From: Manihot esculenta
Taxonomy: Eukaryota; Streptophyta; Magnoliopsida; Malpighiales; Euphorbiaceae
Length of the DNA stretch: 64,000 bases
NCBI RefSeq assembly: GCF_001659605.2
Contig: NC_035176.2
Span: 26,034,716 to 26,098,715, forward strand
Direction of reading: 5' to 3'
Both the position numbers and the translations under genes were made by a program. Shown here piece by piece: positions 33,016-46,300 of this stretch; position 1 is the first letter of the stretch, and every line of letters starts with the position of its first letter. The notes beneath the pieces are model-generated. The model saw only the letters and a list, made by a program, of their open reading frames with translations, was not told the DNA's origin and searched no databases.

Positions 33016-34455
33016 CCATTAATGAATGGAATTTTTTTTCATATTTAACGAGATTAGGCTCTTGGACTTTAATTTGTCCCTGACATTGATTAACAACCAA
33101 TTGTGAGTCACTAAAAATAATAGACTTCTACATACCTATTTCTATAATAATTTTTAGTGCCTTGATCCTGGCCTCGCACTCGGCTATGTTGTTAGTGGCA
33201 CTGATTGCGAGCTTTGCTGCGTATCAGACTTTATCCTAGTTTGACTTTGTAGGAGAATTCCAATTCCAGAACCCTCGATTCCACAGGTGCCATCTTTCTA
33301 GACCTTCCATTCCTCAACTGGCGGTTCTGAAGTCTCCAGAGGTAGAGTCATTTTTGCAATGAAATCAACTACAGCCTAGGCTTTCATTGCATTTCTTAGG
33401 ACATACCTAATATCATAAGTGGATAGCATTACTGCCCAGGTGGAAAGCCATCCTGACAACTCTAACCTATGAAGTACCTTTCGTAGAGGATAGTTTGTCC
33501 TTACCTCTATGGTATGTGACTTGAAGTAGGGACGCAATTTTGTGGCAGACATCATGACTATGAATGCCAACTTCTCAAGAGGAGGATAATTCAACTTCGC
33601 TCCCTTCAAGACTTGGTTAGCATAGTAGACGAGGCTTTGCTCCCCGTTATCCTCTCGAACGAGCACAGAGCTTATTGTTTCCTGTGTGATAGACAGATAC
33701 AAAAATAAAACCTCACCTTTGACGGGCGAGCTTAGTAAAGGAGGAGATGATAAAAAAATTTTCAAGTTTTCAAATGCTTCCACACACTCTTCCTCTCACA
33801 CAAACTTATTTTTGTCCTTTAAGGCTTTAAAGAATGGAAAGCACCTTCTAGCTGAGCATGATATATACCGGCCAAGATCTATGACCCGCCCATTTAATTT
33901 TTATATGTTATTTATTGATATGGGGGCCTCTATATCTTGGATGGCTTTATTTTTTCCAGGTTTGTTTCTATGCCTCTTTTAGAGACTATACCCTAGAAAT
34001 TTTCTAGCCCTTATCCCAAAGTTATATTTTTTCAGGTTAAATTTCATACCTGATTTATCCAGTACATTAAAAACCATACCTTTTTATTGCTGCCTTTTAC
34101 ATCTTCTGGAGACTAAGCAAAAGTGGTCATTCTGTATTTTAGCAATTCTATTAAGCTATGTTTTACTTCATTGCTTAGTGTAGTTCCAAATCATACCCTT
34201 TTTGTAGGTTTCTAGCTAGACTTCTTCTACTGAGTCAGCTAGCTCTAGCTTCGTGTGGGAGTCTGATTTTTCCAGCAAATCGATGGGCATTGTTGGCTTT
34301 TCGAGGTTCTTTGTTGTCGGTTTCTCTGATATGGACGAGGCATCGTTTAGGCCGTAATTCTCCTCATGTTTCTTTTGATACCTTTGCACAACACGGACCA
34401 ACTTCCAGTCCACTTCTTTTAGAGCCTCGTCCGATGACTCCTCCTCCTCCTCCAA
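33016..34455 (-). pseudogene. Tat-lineage reverse transcriptase and dual RNase H remnants (element F)
   Basis: From right to left there is an acidic segment (34455-34216, EEEEESSDEALKEVDWKL). The N-terminal polymerase border follows (about 34209-34010, with LSNEVKHSLIELLKY). A large deletion has removed most of the palm domain. The segment KLNGRVIDLGRYI to FFKALKDK comes next (about 33905-33800), then the first RNase H (33783-33376, with SVLVREDNGEQSLVYYANQV and LEKLAFIVMMSATKLRPYF). The second, archaeal-like RNase H typical of Tat/Ogre elements lies at about 33370-33020 (ISATNNIAECEARIKAL and SDSQLVVNQCQGQIKV). Stops are present throughout. The element continues at 26316 beyond element G. 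Confidence 0.82.
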
Positions 34456-36577
34456 CTCGGCCTTCCCTTTGGATTGTATTTAGATCGCTTCCGTCCGAGT
34501 CCTTTGGATCTTGATGGAAGCCTCCTTTCTTATTTTAGAAGCCATAAATGAGGTATCCTCCCGGGACTTATATTATTCGAGAGTGGCTTTCAGTCTTTTA
34601 ATGCATGGAACATTCACTCGTTATTTAAATTGTTGAGGTCTATCTCATTGACCATAGAGGGTGTGTTTTGTCCAATGGAAGAAATGATAGTCTTTTTATT
34701 GGCAGCATATTTAACAGCAAATCGTGAATTATCAATCATTTAAAAGATAAAAATATATATATCTTTTAATAGAAAGTGAATAAAAAATCGAATTTAATCT
34801 AAATGAAGAGAATGAATGAAAGATTATCGCACATAGTATTTTTAAACTAACTTATTATTATTTAAAAGAACTTTTCACTTTTTTTAATTATAAATGAATA
34901 ATTTCGGATGGACAGTTTATTGTTTTTATTAATTTAATTTGATTTCATTACTATTTTGTTATTTTTTATTTAATTCAATTCATATTAACTAAATGCTAAA
35001 TCCACCGACTAATTAAGGGAGAATTTGAGTTCGAGTGTGTCCATGTATAATAATTAATCAGCCTGTTTTGGCCCCATTCAAGGCAATAAATTGTAGGGTT
35101 GTATACGTATTTTTTAGATTATGAATGATACCAAAATGGAAAAAAAAAAAAATTAATATTGTAATAATTAAACTAATCTAATGTATTTAATTATTTAGTA
35201 ATAGTTATAATTTTTTATTAAAAAGTATATTGAAATTGAATTATTTTAATGATATTATGATTGTATTTTATAATTTTAATAATATGTTGTATATCTCATA
35301 TAGTTGAAATGTAATTTTATAAATTATATTACTAAAATTATATAATTTTATTTAAAAAATTTAAATTTTAAGTTTATAAAGTGTTATATATAGTAAAAAA
35401 TTATAAATAAGGATATAAATAAAATTAGTTATTTAAAACTTAATTCATTGCACGTATGTATATATATATTCTCTTTAATTTATGTGTATATTTAATATTT
35501 AATATCATCAATTAATTTTTATAAATTAAATTATTTTTATAATTTAAATATAATTCTCTCTTAAATGTTAAATAGTAAATAGTTATTAATAATATTATAA
35601 TTAGTTAATTATAACTTACTCTACGTAAATAGATTATATAATATCTTTATTAATTGAAACTATAATAATAGAGAGTATATATATGTGTATTCTGTTATTT
35701 CAATTACTTTATAATTTTTAATTATATGAATAAATTATTTATTAGTAATATAATATAATTTTATGTATGAATTACATATATATATATATTGTAATAAAAT
35801 TTATATAATTTTTTAATACATAAAAGGGTTAAATCAAGAATACTAATAAAACTGCTGCGACACTGCTTGAGATCAAATTATACTTTATATGTCCCATCGA
35901 ACTATTTCGGCGACATTCACCGGAGGAATAAGAAATTGTTTATAGACAATCGGAGAACTTATCAGTAATTTCATTTGCTTCTCTATAAACATGATAAAAT
36001 TACACTTGCCAGGACGTACAATAAAATTTATATAATTAATAATTATACATAAAAATAATATAATATTCTTATTCAGAATTACAAATAATATATATTAATA
36101 TTGTTGTTGTTTATAAGTTAATATTATTATTTTATTAATTTGATGTTAATTATTTATAATTTTAAAAGAAATATAAAAATATTATAATTTTATGTATCAA
36201 GAATTCAACTGAAATTAAAATTAAATTTAAAGTTAAAAAAATTAAAATAAGAATCGAAATTATATTAAAATTGCTAATTAAAATAGTAATAAAATTATAA
36301 TAAAATTTAATTTTAAATATAATTTCTGATCATCAAATATCTAAATGTTTAATTTTGATTATAATTCTTAACTACAACCATATCAAACGGAAGTAAATAC
36401 CGTAATAAATAGCATGAGAGTCCATCTGAGGACGAATTCATACTTTATATATATATTTAAAATTATTTTCAATATAAAAGGTTAATTATATAAAAATTAT
36501 ATTCTATTCAACTTTTTATAGTTTTACCTTATATTATAAAAACTGCTGATTAAATTATATATTTTTAAATTATTAAC
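34456..36577. other. AT-rich intergenic DNA, no gene seen
   Basis: Apart from a short stretch next to the Tat remnant (to about 34700), this is strongly AT-rich with many short TA runs and no coding frame, terminal repeat pair or RNA gene that I can support. It ends at the 15-bp target duplication of the LINE. Confidence 0.6.
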
Positions 36578-36592
36578 AATTATATCCATAAT
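36578..36592 (+). repeat. Target-site duplication of the LINE, left copy
   Basis: AATTATATCCATAAT is repeated exactly at 43299-43313, immediately after the A-rich tail. A 15-bp duplication of an AT-rich site is what target-primed reverse transcription leaves. Confidence 0.92.
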
Positions 36593-36744
36593 GGTTGTCA
36601 AATTTTCCATCTATGGTTCGATACTCTCGCCTTTTTCTCTTTTTTAAACCTGAGTTCTTCTTTTTCCTTCCCCATGGAAGACGATCTGCGTCAATTGACT
36701 ATCAAAGCAGCTCATCTCGTCAAAGGTTAGGATAGCCGAAAGCA

Positions 36745-37489
36745 ATGATCATCCTATGTTGAAACTGTCGAGGACTCGGCAATCCTCGGACAGTTAATGC
36801 ATTGAAGGATTTGGTTACTAGTTACAAGCCGAACATTTTATTTTTGATGGAAACAAAAACTCTTAGCTCTCATATAGAATTTTCTTCGTAATTTTTTACA
36901 TTTTGATGGTTGTTTCTCAGTCAATAGACAAGGATTGGGAGGAGGCATTTCGTTAATGTGGAAGAGTCATGTGTTTGTTTCTGTAGTTGGTTTTTCCTCA
37001 AATTTTATAGATTCGGTTGTTTCGGAAGGTAATGTTCAATGGAGGTTTACTGGTTATTATGGGTTTCTGGAATCACAACGACGACGTCAGTCTTGGAACC
37101 TTATTCAAGCTTTATCTCGTAGAAGCTCTCTTTCGTGGCTTTGTTCGGGAGACTTTAATGATTTATGCTCGAGAGATGAGAAAGAAGGAGGAGCAACTTT
37201 GCCAAATTATCTTATGCAGGGGTTTAGACAGGCACTTGAGGACAATAATCTTGTTCAAATACCCACTGTTGGCTCTTTCTTCATATGGGAGAAGGGCAGG
37301 GGGTCGAATAATCTGGTTAGAGAGAAGCTTGATAGAGCCCTTGCTACTGAGAACTGGGCTCATAAATTCACTAATGTTGTCTGCTCGGTTGTTCATGTTC
37401 CTAGATCGGATCACAAACCATTGGTGATTAATACAGCTTCTAAGGATAATAGGGGAGATAGAAGGAGATTTCGATTTGATAATGCATAG
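36745..37489 (+). pseudogene. LINE endonuclease domain
   Basis: Starting at the ATG at 36745 the sequence reads as an L1 apurinic-type endonuclease. The opening motif has its tryptophan changed to a stop (TGA at 36757-36759), followed by NCRGLGNPRTVNALKDLV and LFLMETKT. After a frameshift near 36885 it continues with GGGISLMWKSHV, the catalytic GDFND, and the terminal SDHKPLVI (about 37405-37430). Confidence 0.85.
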
Positions 37490-39533
37490 TTATGTGATAA
37501 GGGTCTGGCTGAGGTTGTTAAAGGAGCTTGGGTTAATTCTATACCACGCAACCTTTTGATGAAACGTGATGATTTAGTTTATGCTCTTTCATTCTGGGGT
37601 AGGAGTAGAAATAGAGAATTTTGGCAAAAGAAGAAGACTATACAGAAATTATTGGATAATAGGCCCAATACTGTTTCTCACGCCTCTTTAAAGGAAGATT
37701 GGAATCGTCTCCTTGAACAGGAAGAAACTAGACTTAAACAGCAGACAAAGTGCTTTTGGCTTAAAAATGGGGACCAAAATACAAAATTTTTTCATGCACA
37801 AATTAATGGTAGATGAAGAATGAACCATATTACTAAATTAAAGGAGTCATCGGGTACCTAGATTGAGGATGAGCAGAAAATTAAAAATCATATTCTGCAT
37901 TATTTCCAGTCTATTTTTTATGGTGGTTCTGTGGATTGTGAACGGGTTTTTGAGTTGGTGCCGCCCTTGATTAGTGATGCCAATAATGCTGATCTTTGTG
38001 CTCACTTTTCGAATGAGGAATTTAGAGCTGCTCTTTTTCAGATGCATCCAGACAAGGCACCTGGACCGGATGGGTTAAATCCTGCATTTTACCAGAGATT
38101 TTGGCATTGATTGGCAATGATGTTTCCGATGGTTGTCGCTTATGGCTTTAACAAGGTACTTTTCCTTCTTCTCTTACTGAAACATTGATTGTTTTGATCC
38201 CTAAAATGGATAGCCCTGAAATAGTTAAAGACTTTCGTCCAATTGCATTATGTAATGTGTTATATAAAATTGTGGCTAAAGTTTTGGCAAACAGATTTAA
38301 AAGGGTCCTTCCTATGATTATCTTTGAGAATCAGTCTGCCTTTATCCCTCATCGGTTGATTACCGATAATGTTATGGTTGCATTTGAAATGATTCACAAT
38401 GTGAAAATTAATAAGGGCAGAAACTATGGTAATTGTGCACTTAAAATTGATATTTCTAAGGCTTATGATATGGTTGAGTGAGAGTTTCTAAAAGGCATGC
38501 TGGAACGATTTGGTTTTTCTACTTAATGGATTAGGTGGTTGACTATGTGCTTTTCGGAAATTTCTTACAATATCAATTTTAATGGTGATTGGATTGGTCC
38601 TATTATGCCTAGTAAAGGTCTTCGACAGGGGGATCCTATTTCTCCGTATCTCTATTTAGTGTGTGCAGAAGGCTTATCGTTACTACTTAAAGATGCTGAA
38701 TCTAGGGGCTGGTTGCAGTGCTGTAGGGCAGGTGCTAGATGTCCAAAGATCTCACATTTATTTTTTGCAGATGATCCTCTGCTATTTTTTAATGTTAGAC
38801 TGGAGGAAGCAGATAGTATTAAATCTATTCTCAATACCTATGCAGCTACTTCTAGACAAGTGGTGAACTTCAACAAATCTGGCTTTTTTTCAGTCCCAAT
38901 GTGGTCTCCTCTATAAGGTCTAATATCAGTAATATCCTGGATGTTCATTCACCATTGAGTCATAATGCCTATCTGGGGTTACCTTCTCTTATTGGAAGGA
39001 ACAAAAAAGCAATTTTTGGTTTTTTGAAAGAAAGAATGTGGAAGAGGATTAATTCATGGAGCAACAGATTCCTATCTAGAGCAAGCAGGGAGATTCTCAT
39101 AAAATCTATGTTGCAGGCTATACCTGCATATTGCATGAATATTTTTTTTATTCCCATTACTATTTTGAATAAATTGCATAGAATGGTCAATGGCTTTTGG
39201 TGAGGGGGGTAAAAGAGAAAGGCGGAGGGGTATTAATTGGCTAGCGTGGAAGAAGATGTGTAGTAGAAAGAAGGAGGGGGTATGGGATTTTAGGACTTTA
39301 GGAGCTTTAATTTGTCTTTACTTGGCAAACAACTGTGGAGGTTCTTAACAAATCCTAATACTCTTTGTTATAGAGTGTTTAAAGCAAAGTACTTCCCAAA
39401 TGGTGATTTATTTTCCGCCAATGTAAGTAATGGTGCTAGCTTTGCTTGGAAAAGTGTGATGGCATCAAGGGAGTTGATTCAAAGGGGAACAAGGTGGAGG
39501 GTGGGTAATGGAGAGAAGATTTTAGTGGCTTCA
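37490..39533 (+). pseudogene. LINE reverse transcriptase, left of the nested LTR
   Basis: The frame, with stops and shifts, shows MHPDKAPGPDGLNPAFYQRF (about 38041-38100) and then [49 protein letters not shown] (first catalytic aspartate), GLRQGDPISPYLYLVCAEGL and FADDPLLFF (catalytic FADD) follow. The thumb region YLGLPSLIGRNKKAIFGFL to KAKYFPNGDLFSA comes after that. It ends at ILVAS next to the inserted LTR and resumes at 41981 with a PWIPKE motif. Confidence 0.88.
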
Positions 39534-41975
39534 TGTAACGACCCGGAAACCGATACCCCTCTGTAACGGCCCGAACCGCCACCGGCGCTAGGATCCAGAT
39601 CGGCTTAAGGCCGCCGGGACCCGTAGCAAACCAAACATACCTCCTATCACCTGGTCAAATCCCATACATGATCACAACTTAAACATAAAAACTGAAACAT
39701 CTGATGTAATTACCGAGCTCGACCTGTATGCAACATAACTGAAACATAAAAGGACCCCCTACTAGAGCCCTCATCAAAACTCTAGCTGGGTCAACATAAC
39801 ATACATCAAGCTGGGATTACATCCAAAGAACTAGAACCTAACCTGTGCATGCCTCAAACCACAAACATAAGACCTCCTCTAGGGTCCTCATCCATTACCA
39901 TAGCGTGGTAAACAACACATGCCACAAGATTAGTTCAAACATAACTCAACATTTTGCATAACATACATCATGTATTAAACAGGGACTAACCAAGTCTCAG
40001 GGCCAAGCACAGTACTAATCCAATAGACATAACTCTACTAGCTGTTACATACATTATCTCAATTTACATTACATCAACTTATATTACATGTCCACTTCTA
40101 AAACTACTAAACTGTAACGTAAACATAAACTACCACATTACAAACACACGTCACTTTATCTTTACCCTGCTGACTTCTGAGCTCTGACTTAAACCTGCAA
40201 CACTGGGGTTAGGGGAGAGGGGTGAGCTAAAAAGCCCAGTGAGTAGAAACATAGAAAACAGTTCATTAATTACATGCTTTCATGAAATGCATCATAACAC
40301 AGAGAAATCACATAATTTTGTCCGCCTCGGGGCTTATGCAATATTTATTCCCCACGGACCCTGGTTTCTGAGAGTCTGTCTTTTTGCATGCATCTTTCCT
40401 CTCAGAGGATGGACATGACATCAAAAATCCCTCTGTCGGTGCCCGGCTCCCCCATAGGAGCTCACAAAGGCCTGTAACATACATGACATGGTGTCTGGTC
40501 CACAGAGAGCTCACATGGACTTTCCTACATGTACTTGTCCGGCTCTCAAAGGACTAAGACAAGACTCGTGACAGATATGGGCTATTGAAGTCGCCTCGGT
40601 CCACCCTTCCTCCATCAACATCAAATAATGCAATGCGTCATATTCGTGAAACTAGTGCAATCAACCTACTACATATAATCATGATGCATGAACATGCTTT
40701 AGGCATTAGATTTTGTGCATAAAAGATTAAGTTTAGTTCTACTCACCTCCTGGCAGACGCTGACTGACTCTGCAACTGCTAGCACTACTGGCCTCCTCGG
40801 TCTCTCGGGTCCGATCCTACACAGGTGGACTCGAATGAGGTGCCAAACACATTCTAACAACTCATAAACAACTCCCCAAAAACCCCTCTAAACATCACTT
40901 AAACATGCATGGAAAACACCCAAGAAACGGCTGGACAGGGCACTTTCGGCGGCACCTTCGGCGGCCGAAAGTCCCTTCCAGAGACAACTCGGGTAGGTTC
41001 GGCGGCAGGTTCGGCGGCCGAAACCCTTAGACAGAAACGAAAGTCCCTCCTTCGGGGGCACATTCGGCAGCCTAAAGACTGCCTCCCATGCAGGTTCGGC
41101 GGCCGAAACTCCTTTCGGCGGCCGAACCTGGTCCCCTCTGGACGACAGGTCCGATTCTGCCAAGCCAAAAACCAAACTCAAATATACCCAAATCCTCACA
41201 TACTCTCTCCCAATCATGCATACTCACTCCCACAAGCATAAAGGAGCATAAACTAACATAAACTCCTCAACACAAACATCACATAACATACATTGGGTAT
41301 AAAACCCACATAAACCTAAACATGCATATCTACCCATACTCAACCATCAAAAACTTCATAAAACTTCATGAAAACACTAGGGAAGCAAGGATCTACACTT
41401 ACCTCTTGAAGATCGAGGGTGGTGTGACCCCTAACTCGGAGGTGTGGAGAATCCAAGCTCCCAAAACTCCTTTTAAGCTTTAAATCTTCAAACACAAGGG
41501 TAGAAATCATGAAAAACTTGAGAGATGGGTAGAGAAAACACGAAAACGACCAAAGGAAGGCATAAACTCACCTGAGCTCGAGAATGGGGAGAAAACTCAC
41601 CCATTTCCGATTTGAGGGCCCTTTATAGGTGGCCTGGTCGAAGACCTTCGGCAGCCTAACGTGCCCCCTAAACTCATGCATGTTCGGCGGCCGAACTTGA
41701 CTTTCGGCGGCCGAACCTTGGCTCGTTCAAACAAGACTTTCGGAGGCCAAAGGCGCTCCCGAAGCCTTCCCATGTTCGGCGGCCGAACTTCACTTTCGGC
41801 GGCCGAACCTGGCAAACGCCCCCTTGGTCTTTTCCTTTTCAAACTCAATTCATTTCCCTTTAAAACCATGAAATCATGTGAAAAACATTTTAGAAAACAC
41901 ATTTTACCCCTTCTAGAGAGATCCAACACCCTAGATTCCGCCGGAAGGCAGGAATCCCGATGCCGGATTCTAGCC
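39534..41975 (-). mobile_element. Solo LTR of Tekay-type chromovirus, copy 7 (long subtype)
   Basis: This 2442-bp LTR is flanked by a perfect target duplication CTTCA (39529-39533 and 41976-41980). TATA lies at 41627-41621. Palindrome arrays lie at about 40930-41135 and 41640-41815. Subrepeats with the GGAGCTCACA core lie at about 40430-40560. Like copy 3 it has a doubled terminus: TGTAACGACCCGGAAACCG and, about 28 bp in, a second TGTAACGGCCCGAACC. Confidence 0.95.
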
Positions 41976-41980
41976 GGGTA

Positions 41981-43267
41981 TTACACTTCAACTCCTTGGA
42001 TTCCTAAGGAGGATACCTTTTTTGCGGATAATGGCCCTGATTTTATTGAACCACATTTGCGTGTTTGTGATCTTTTTGAAGGTAATGGGAGGGTTTAGAA
42101 TATTGCTCTTTTAATGGAGCTTTTTTCTGCAAGAGATATCAAGGCTATTATTAGTATTCCTATTAGTATTACCAATAAGGAATAAAAGAGGTGTGTATAC
42201 AGTGAAGTCCGCATACTTTGTGTGTATGGACTTGTTAGGAAGATTATCTTTTAATGTGGGGAGGTGAGTTGTGGACTAGTTTGTGGAATGTTTCGGTCCC
42301 TTTAAAAGTGAAGGATTTCTGTTGGAGAGCTTGTAGAAATATATTGCCTACAAAGGATAATTTAAGGCAAAAGGGTGTGGATGTGGATGCTAGATGTCTT
42401 TGGTGCCATGAAGATGAAAGTGTCAATCATATTTTGTTGCATTGTCCTGTGTTCAAGGAAGTTTGGAGGTTAGGGGGAGTGGGAGATTTGCAGCCTAATG
42501 ATAATTTTTTTAATTTTTTACTACAGATTTTGAAGTCCCAAGACAAGGTTCGAAAAACCTTTGTAATGGTCTGTGCATAGAGATTATGGTCAGCAATGAA
42601 CTCATTATGGAACCAAGTGTAAAATTCAGCAGCTCACCTTGTGGAAGACGTCATGCATCATATCTTGGATTGGGAAGCTGCTCAACGTGCTGGTGCTTTG
42701 CATGGAAATACCACTGCTACTTTGTATCAGGGCAGGAACTTGTTTTATTCCTCCAACCCTGCTCGTGATCCTGAAGTCGTTTCTCTCCAAATTCGTGCGT
42801 CATCTTCAACCTTGGACAATTTCAATTGGCTTTGTCAAGTTGATGGGGTTTTGTTTCAAGTTCAAGATTTTATTGGCTACGGTTTTGTTGTGGAAAACTC
42901 TAAGGGTATATTTCAACGAGGTATTTCTGGTTTCTTGAAAGGTAATGGCACGCCGGTAATTGTTGAAACTTTAGCTCTCCTTCATTGTTTGCACTTTGCG
43001 ACGGAATTTTTACCTTTTAATTGCTGCATTTTTATATACTGTTTGCAAATAGTTCAAATTCTTCAGCCTACACATTTAGACATTTCTGAATTTGGTTTGA
43101 TTTTGAATGATTGTAAATCTTTGTTAGACTCTAAAATTGATATTTCTGTTAGATGGGTTCGTCATCATATCACTATAACTACTTATACTTTGATTATAGA
43201 TTTTATTAGATATGATCGTCTCTCTATTTGGGATGATATCCCTCTTTATTTGATAAAATTTTATTAA
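41981..43267 (+). pseudogene. LINE C-terminal zinc-binding and RNase H regions
   Basis: After the LTR the frame gives PWIPKEDTFFADNGPDF. A frame from 42254 contains the reverse-transcriptase zinc-binding module (RACRNILPTKDNLRQKG, then RCLWCHEDESVNHILLHC, with C-x2-C, H and C). A further frame (42641-43267) contains an RNase H of the plant LINE type (GYGFVVENSKGIF, VETLALLHCLHFA, NDCKSLLDS, VRWVRHH). Frameshifts separate these blocks. The end is followed by the A-rich tail. Confidence 0.83.
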
Positions 43268-43298
43268 TATAACCAGTAGTTTTACTTTAAAAAAAAAT

Positions 43299-43313
43299 AA
43301 TTATATCCATAAT
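43299..43313 (+). repeat. Target-site duplication of the LINE, right copy
   Basis: This is an exact copy of 36578-36592 and directly follows the A-rich 3' end of the LINE. Confidence 0.92.
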
Positions 43314-46300
43314 AAAAAATCATTTTTTAAAAATTTTTGTTATTTTAGCCATAATGTAAAATTATCAACTAAACCTTACGTTTTAACCTCTTACCACTAC
43401 TAGTTCTATCTTATCCGAGAGAAAATTGTTTTTATATGTTATTAACAGAGACAACATTATGAAAGTGTTTTAGTTTTTTTTTTTTTTAGTATATTATTTA
43501 AAAAATAGTTGATAATAAGAATGGACATTCGGTTCATTTAATTTAAAATTAAATTAAATTAAATAAATTAAAAATAAAAATTTTAATATTTATAAAAATC
43601 AAATCAAATTAATTTTGAACAGAAATCAATTTGAATCAATTCTTTTTATTTTTTTATATTTTATTTTTAATATTCTAAATTTAATTAAAATATTTTAAAT
43701 TTAATTATAATCTAATTTCTATATTATCAAAAATAATATATTGTTTTTCAATTTAATTTTTAAAATTTTTTTATTAAAATTAAATTTAACTGAAATAATA
43801 AAAGAATGTTAAAATTAAAAATTAAATATAATAAAAATAATAAAAAATTAAATTAAAATTTTAAATTAATTTAATTCGATTAATTATTTTTAATTTAAAT
43901 CAAATTCTAATAATCTCAGTAAATGATAAATAATAAGTATTTTATCAACTATCTTTTCAATCAACTCATCTCATAATTTTAGCACCTTTTGAAGCTTTTT
44001 TTTTTTTTTAATTTAATTTACAATAGTTCTTTTATGTCATTAAAAAAGTAAAAATTTTCCTAAACACTATTTTTTTGTTTAAATGGATTTTCCTAAACAC
44101 TATTAAATATTACTAATAAATAACAAATGAATATTCGAATCAGTGAACTTTATAGATTAGTCAATATATTTTTTAATTTAGTTCTCAAAGTTTTTTTTAT
44201 TAATCAAATAATCTCTTAATTAATTTTTATATTTTTATTAAAATTAAGAGATAATTACAAAAAAAAAAAACTCTATTTTTAAGTTTATTACCATTTATAC
44301 CAATAGAAACTTTATGAAATTACCCCATCACTTAACACATTAAATCTATGTCATCATATCATATCAATAATTTTGAGGATAGAATTGATAATAATTAAAA
44401 GTTTAAGATAGAATTATTAATTTTTCTAAAAGAATGGGGTTTAATTGATAAAAAAAATAGTATAATGTGAAATCGCAATAAAATAAAATAAAAAGAAAAA
44501 GGGCTTCTTTTATAATTATTAATTAATCAAATCTTGAATTTCACTCTGATTATTAACATAATTCGGAAGAAAAAAAAAATGTCCGATTAGTATTATATTT
44601 CACAGTTAAAAAATAATTTAAAAAATAAAAAACATTCTAAATTTTTTTAAAAAAAATTATTTTATTATTTAATATTTTTAAAAGTAAATAATGTTAAATA
44701 TTATTTTAAATTAATTTTTAATATTTTATAACTGATATATTTAATATATTGTTTTTCCTAACAAAAGTTTTAAAATACTGTTAAGTATAGTACACATAGC
44801 ATATAAATTTAAAAAAATTACTATTGATAATAATTTAAATCAAAATGAGATTAAGATAAATTATTATTTAGAATTGATAAAAACTTAAAAAAACTAATAA
44901 TAATGTAAAAAAATAATTTTAAAAATAATTAATAGTAAAAAGATGACTTGATAATTTTGATCTCTGACTATATAAATAATGTATGGTGTACAAATTTTAA
45001 AAAAACATAGTTTGATTAACAATAGAATATATTTAGAGTATATTTAAAATATTAAAATTTCATTAGAAAAAAAAAATAATTACAACAAAGTTTAAAAAAT
45101 AAAGTCTTGTAGCGATTGACTCTACAATTAATTTATATATCTTTATAAATTGGTCTACAAAATATTTATAATTATAAATAAGTTTTATATTTAAAAATTA
45201 ATTTTTTTTATTTATTAAGTTTTAATATTTTATACGTAAAAAAGAAATAAAATAAAAAAATCAATCATTTCCTTTTTATCTAATTAAATAAATGCATATT
45301 TTCAAAAATAATTTCCTTCGAACATATTTATTTCATGTAGAAAGTCATTTTGACATGTCACATATTTTATTTGTAAGATTAGTTCTTTAGATTTGTGTTT
45401 TTTTAGATATTGTAGTCCTTACTTTTCTATGACGGGTGCATTTGGAAGTTTTGATGGTCAGTAAGTTTAGCGTGAAACTGTGTTTTGCTCTTCATCGGTT
45501 GCTCACTTTCATGGGCTGATTTTATCTTAGAAGGTGCCAATTTTTCCTTGCATGACTATCTTAGTTGTGGTATTGAGCTTTTCTAGGTTTTGTTGGATTT
45601 TGTTTGGTTTGTGTTTTTGCTTTTGCTTTTGGATTGTCTATTTTTTTACTTTTTTTTGTCTCTGATTTTTTTTAGAAATGTATCTATTGAATTTTTTATC
45701 GATTTTTTTTTCTGTATTTTCTTTTTCTCCCGATATAATTGATAGAGTGATAGAAGGTGTTGGTTGTGGAACGGTGGAGTGTGGTAAGATACGATGCAAT
45801 GCAACTAGCTTTTTGAGTTGGACGGGATCAATGGAAGTTGTGTGGATGATAATGAGCTTATATAGTATACTCTTGTGGCAGTATTGAAAAAAATCTAGAC
45901 AAATAACACTTTAGAATCTATGAAAGATCAATCCCATCCCAACACAATCCTTCAAAAAGTTTCAATGTTGATTTTATAAACATCACAATGCTATTTCAGC
46001 CGCTAATTTTATTTATAAAATTATTAACTTTAATTTAATATATTATTTTATACCAATTTTAATATTTATCTTATGATAAATGTTTAAATAATTTTAGTTT
46101 TTTTAATATTTAAAATATATTATTGGTTTCTTAATTTTTTTTGTTTTTTGCTCTCATCAAATCCCTTGCTTCAATTTTTCTTTTCTGTATTCTTTTTGAA
46201 ATCTTAATCCTTTTTTAACGATACATGTCTAAAAGTATTTATGGAAGTGAACAACATGATATTTTCATGATTTTATTTTGTATTCTTAAATTTTTTATTA

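Larger units (their letters stand above)
36593..43298 (+). mobile_element. L1-type plant LINE, with nested chromovirus solo LTR
   Basis: Between exact 15-bp duplications lie a short leader, an 18-codon remnant of a first frame (36674-36730), an endonuclease, a reverse transcriptase, a zinc-binding region, an RNase H and an A-rich tail (about 43288-43297). All are on the + strand. Subtracting the LTR at 39534-41975, the element is about 4.26 kb. That is short for a plant L1, because ORF1 is almost wholly absent. Many stops and frameshifts show it is dead. Confidence 0.9.
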
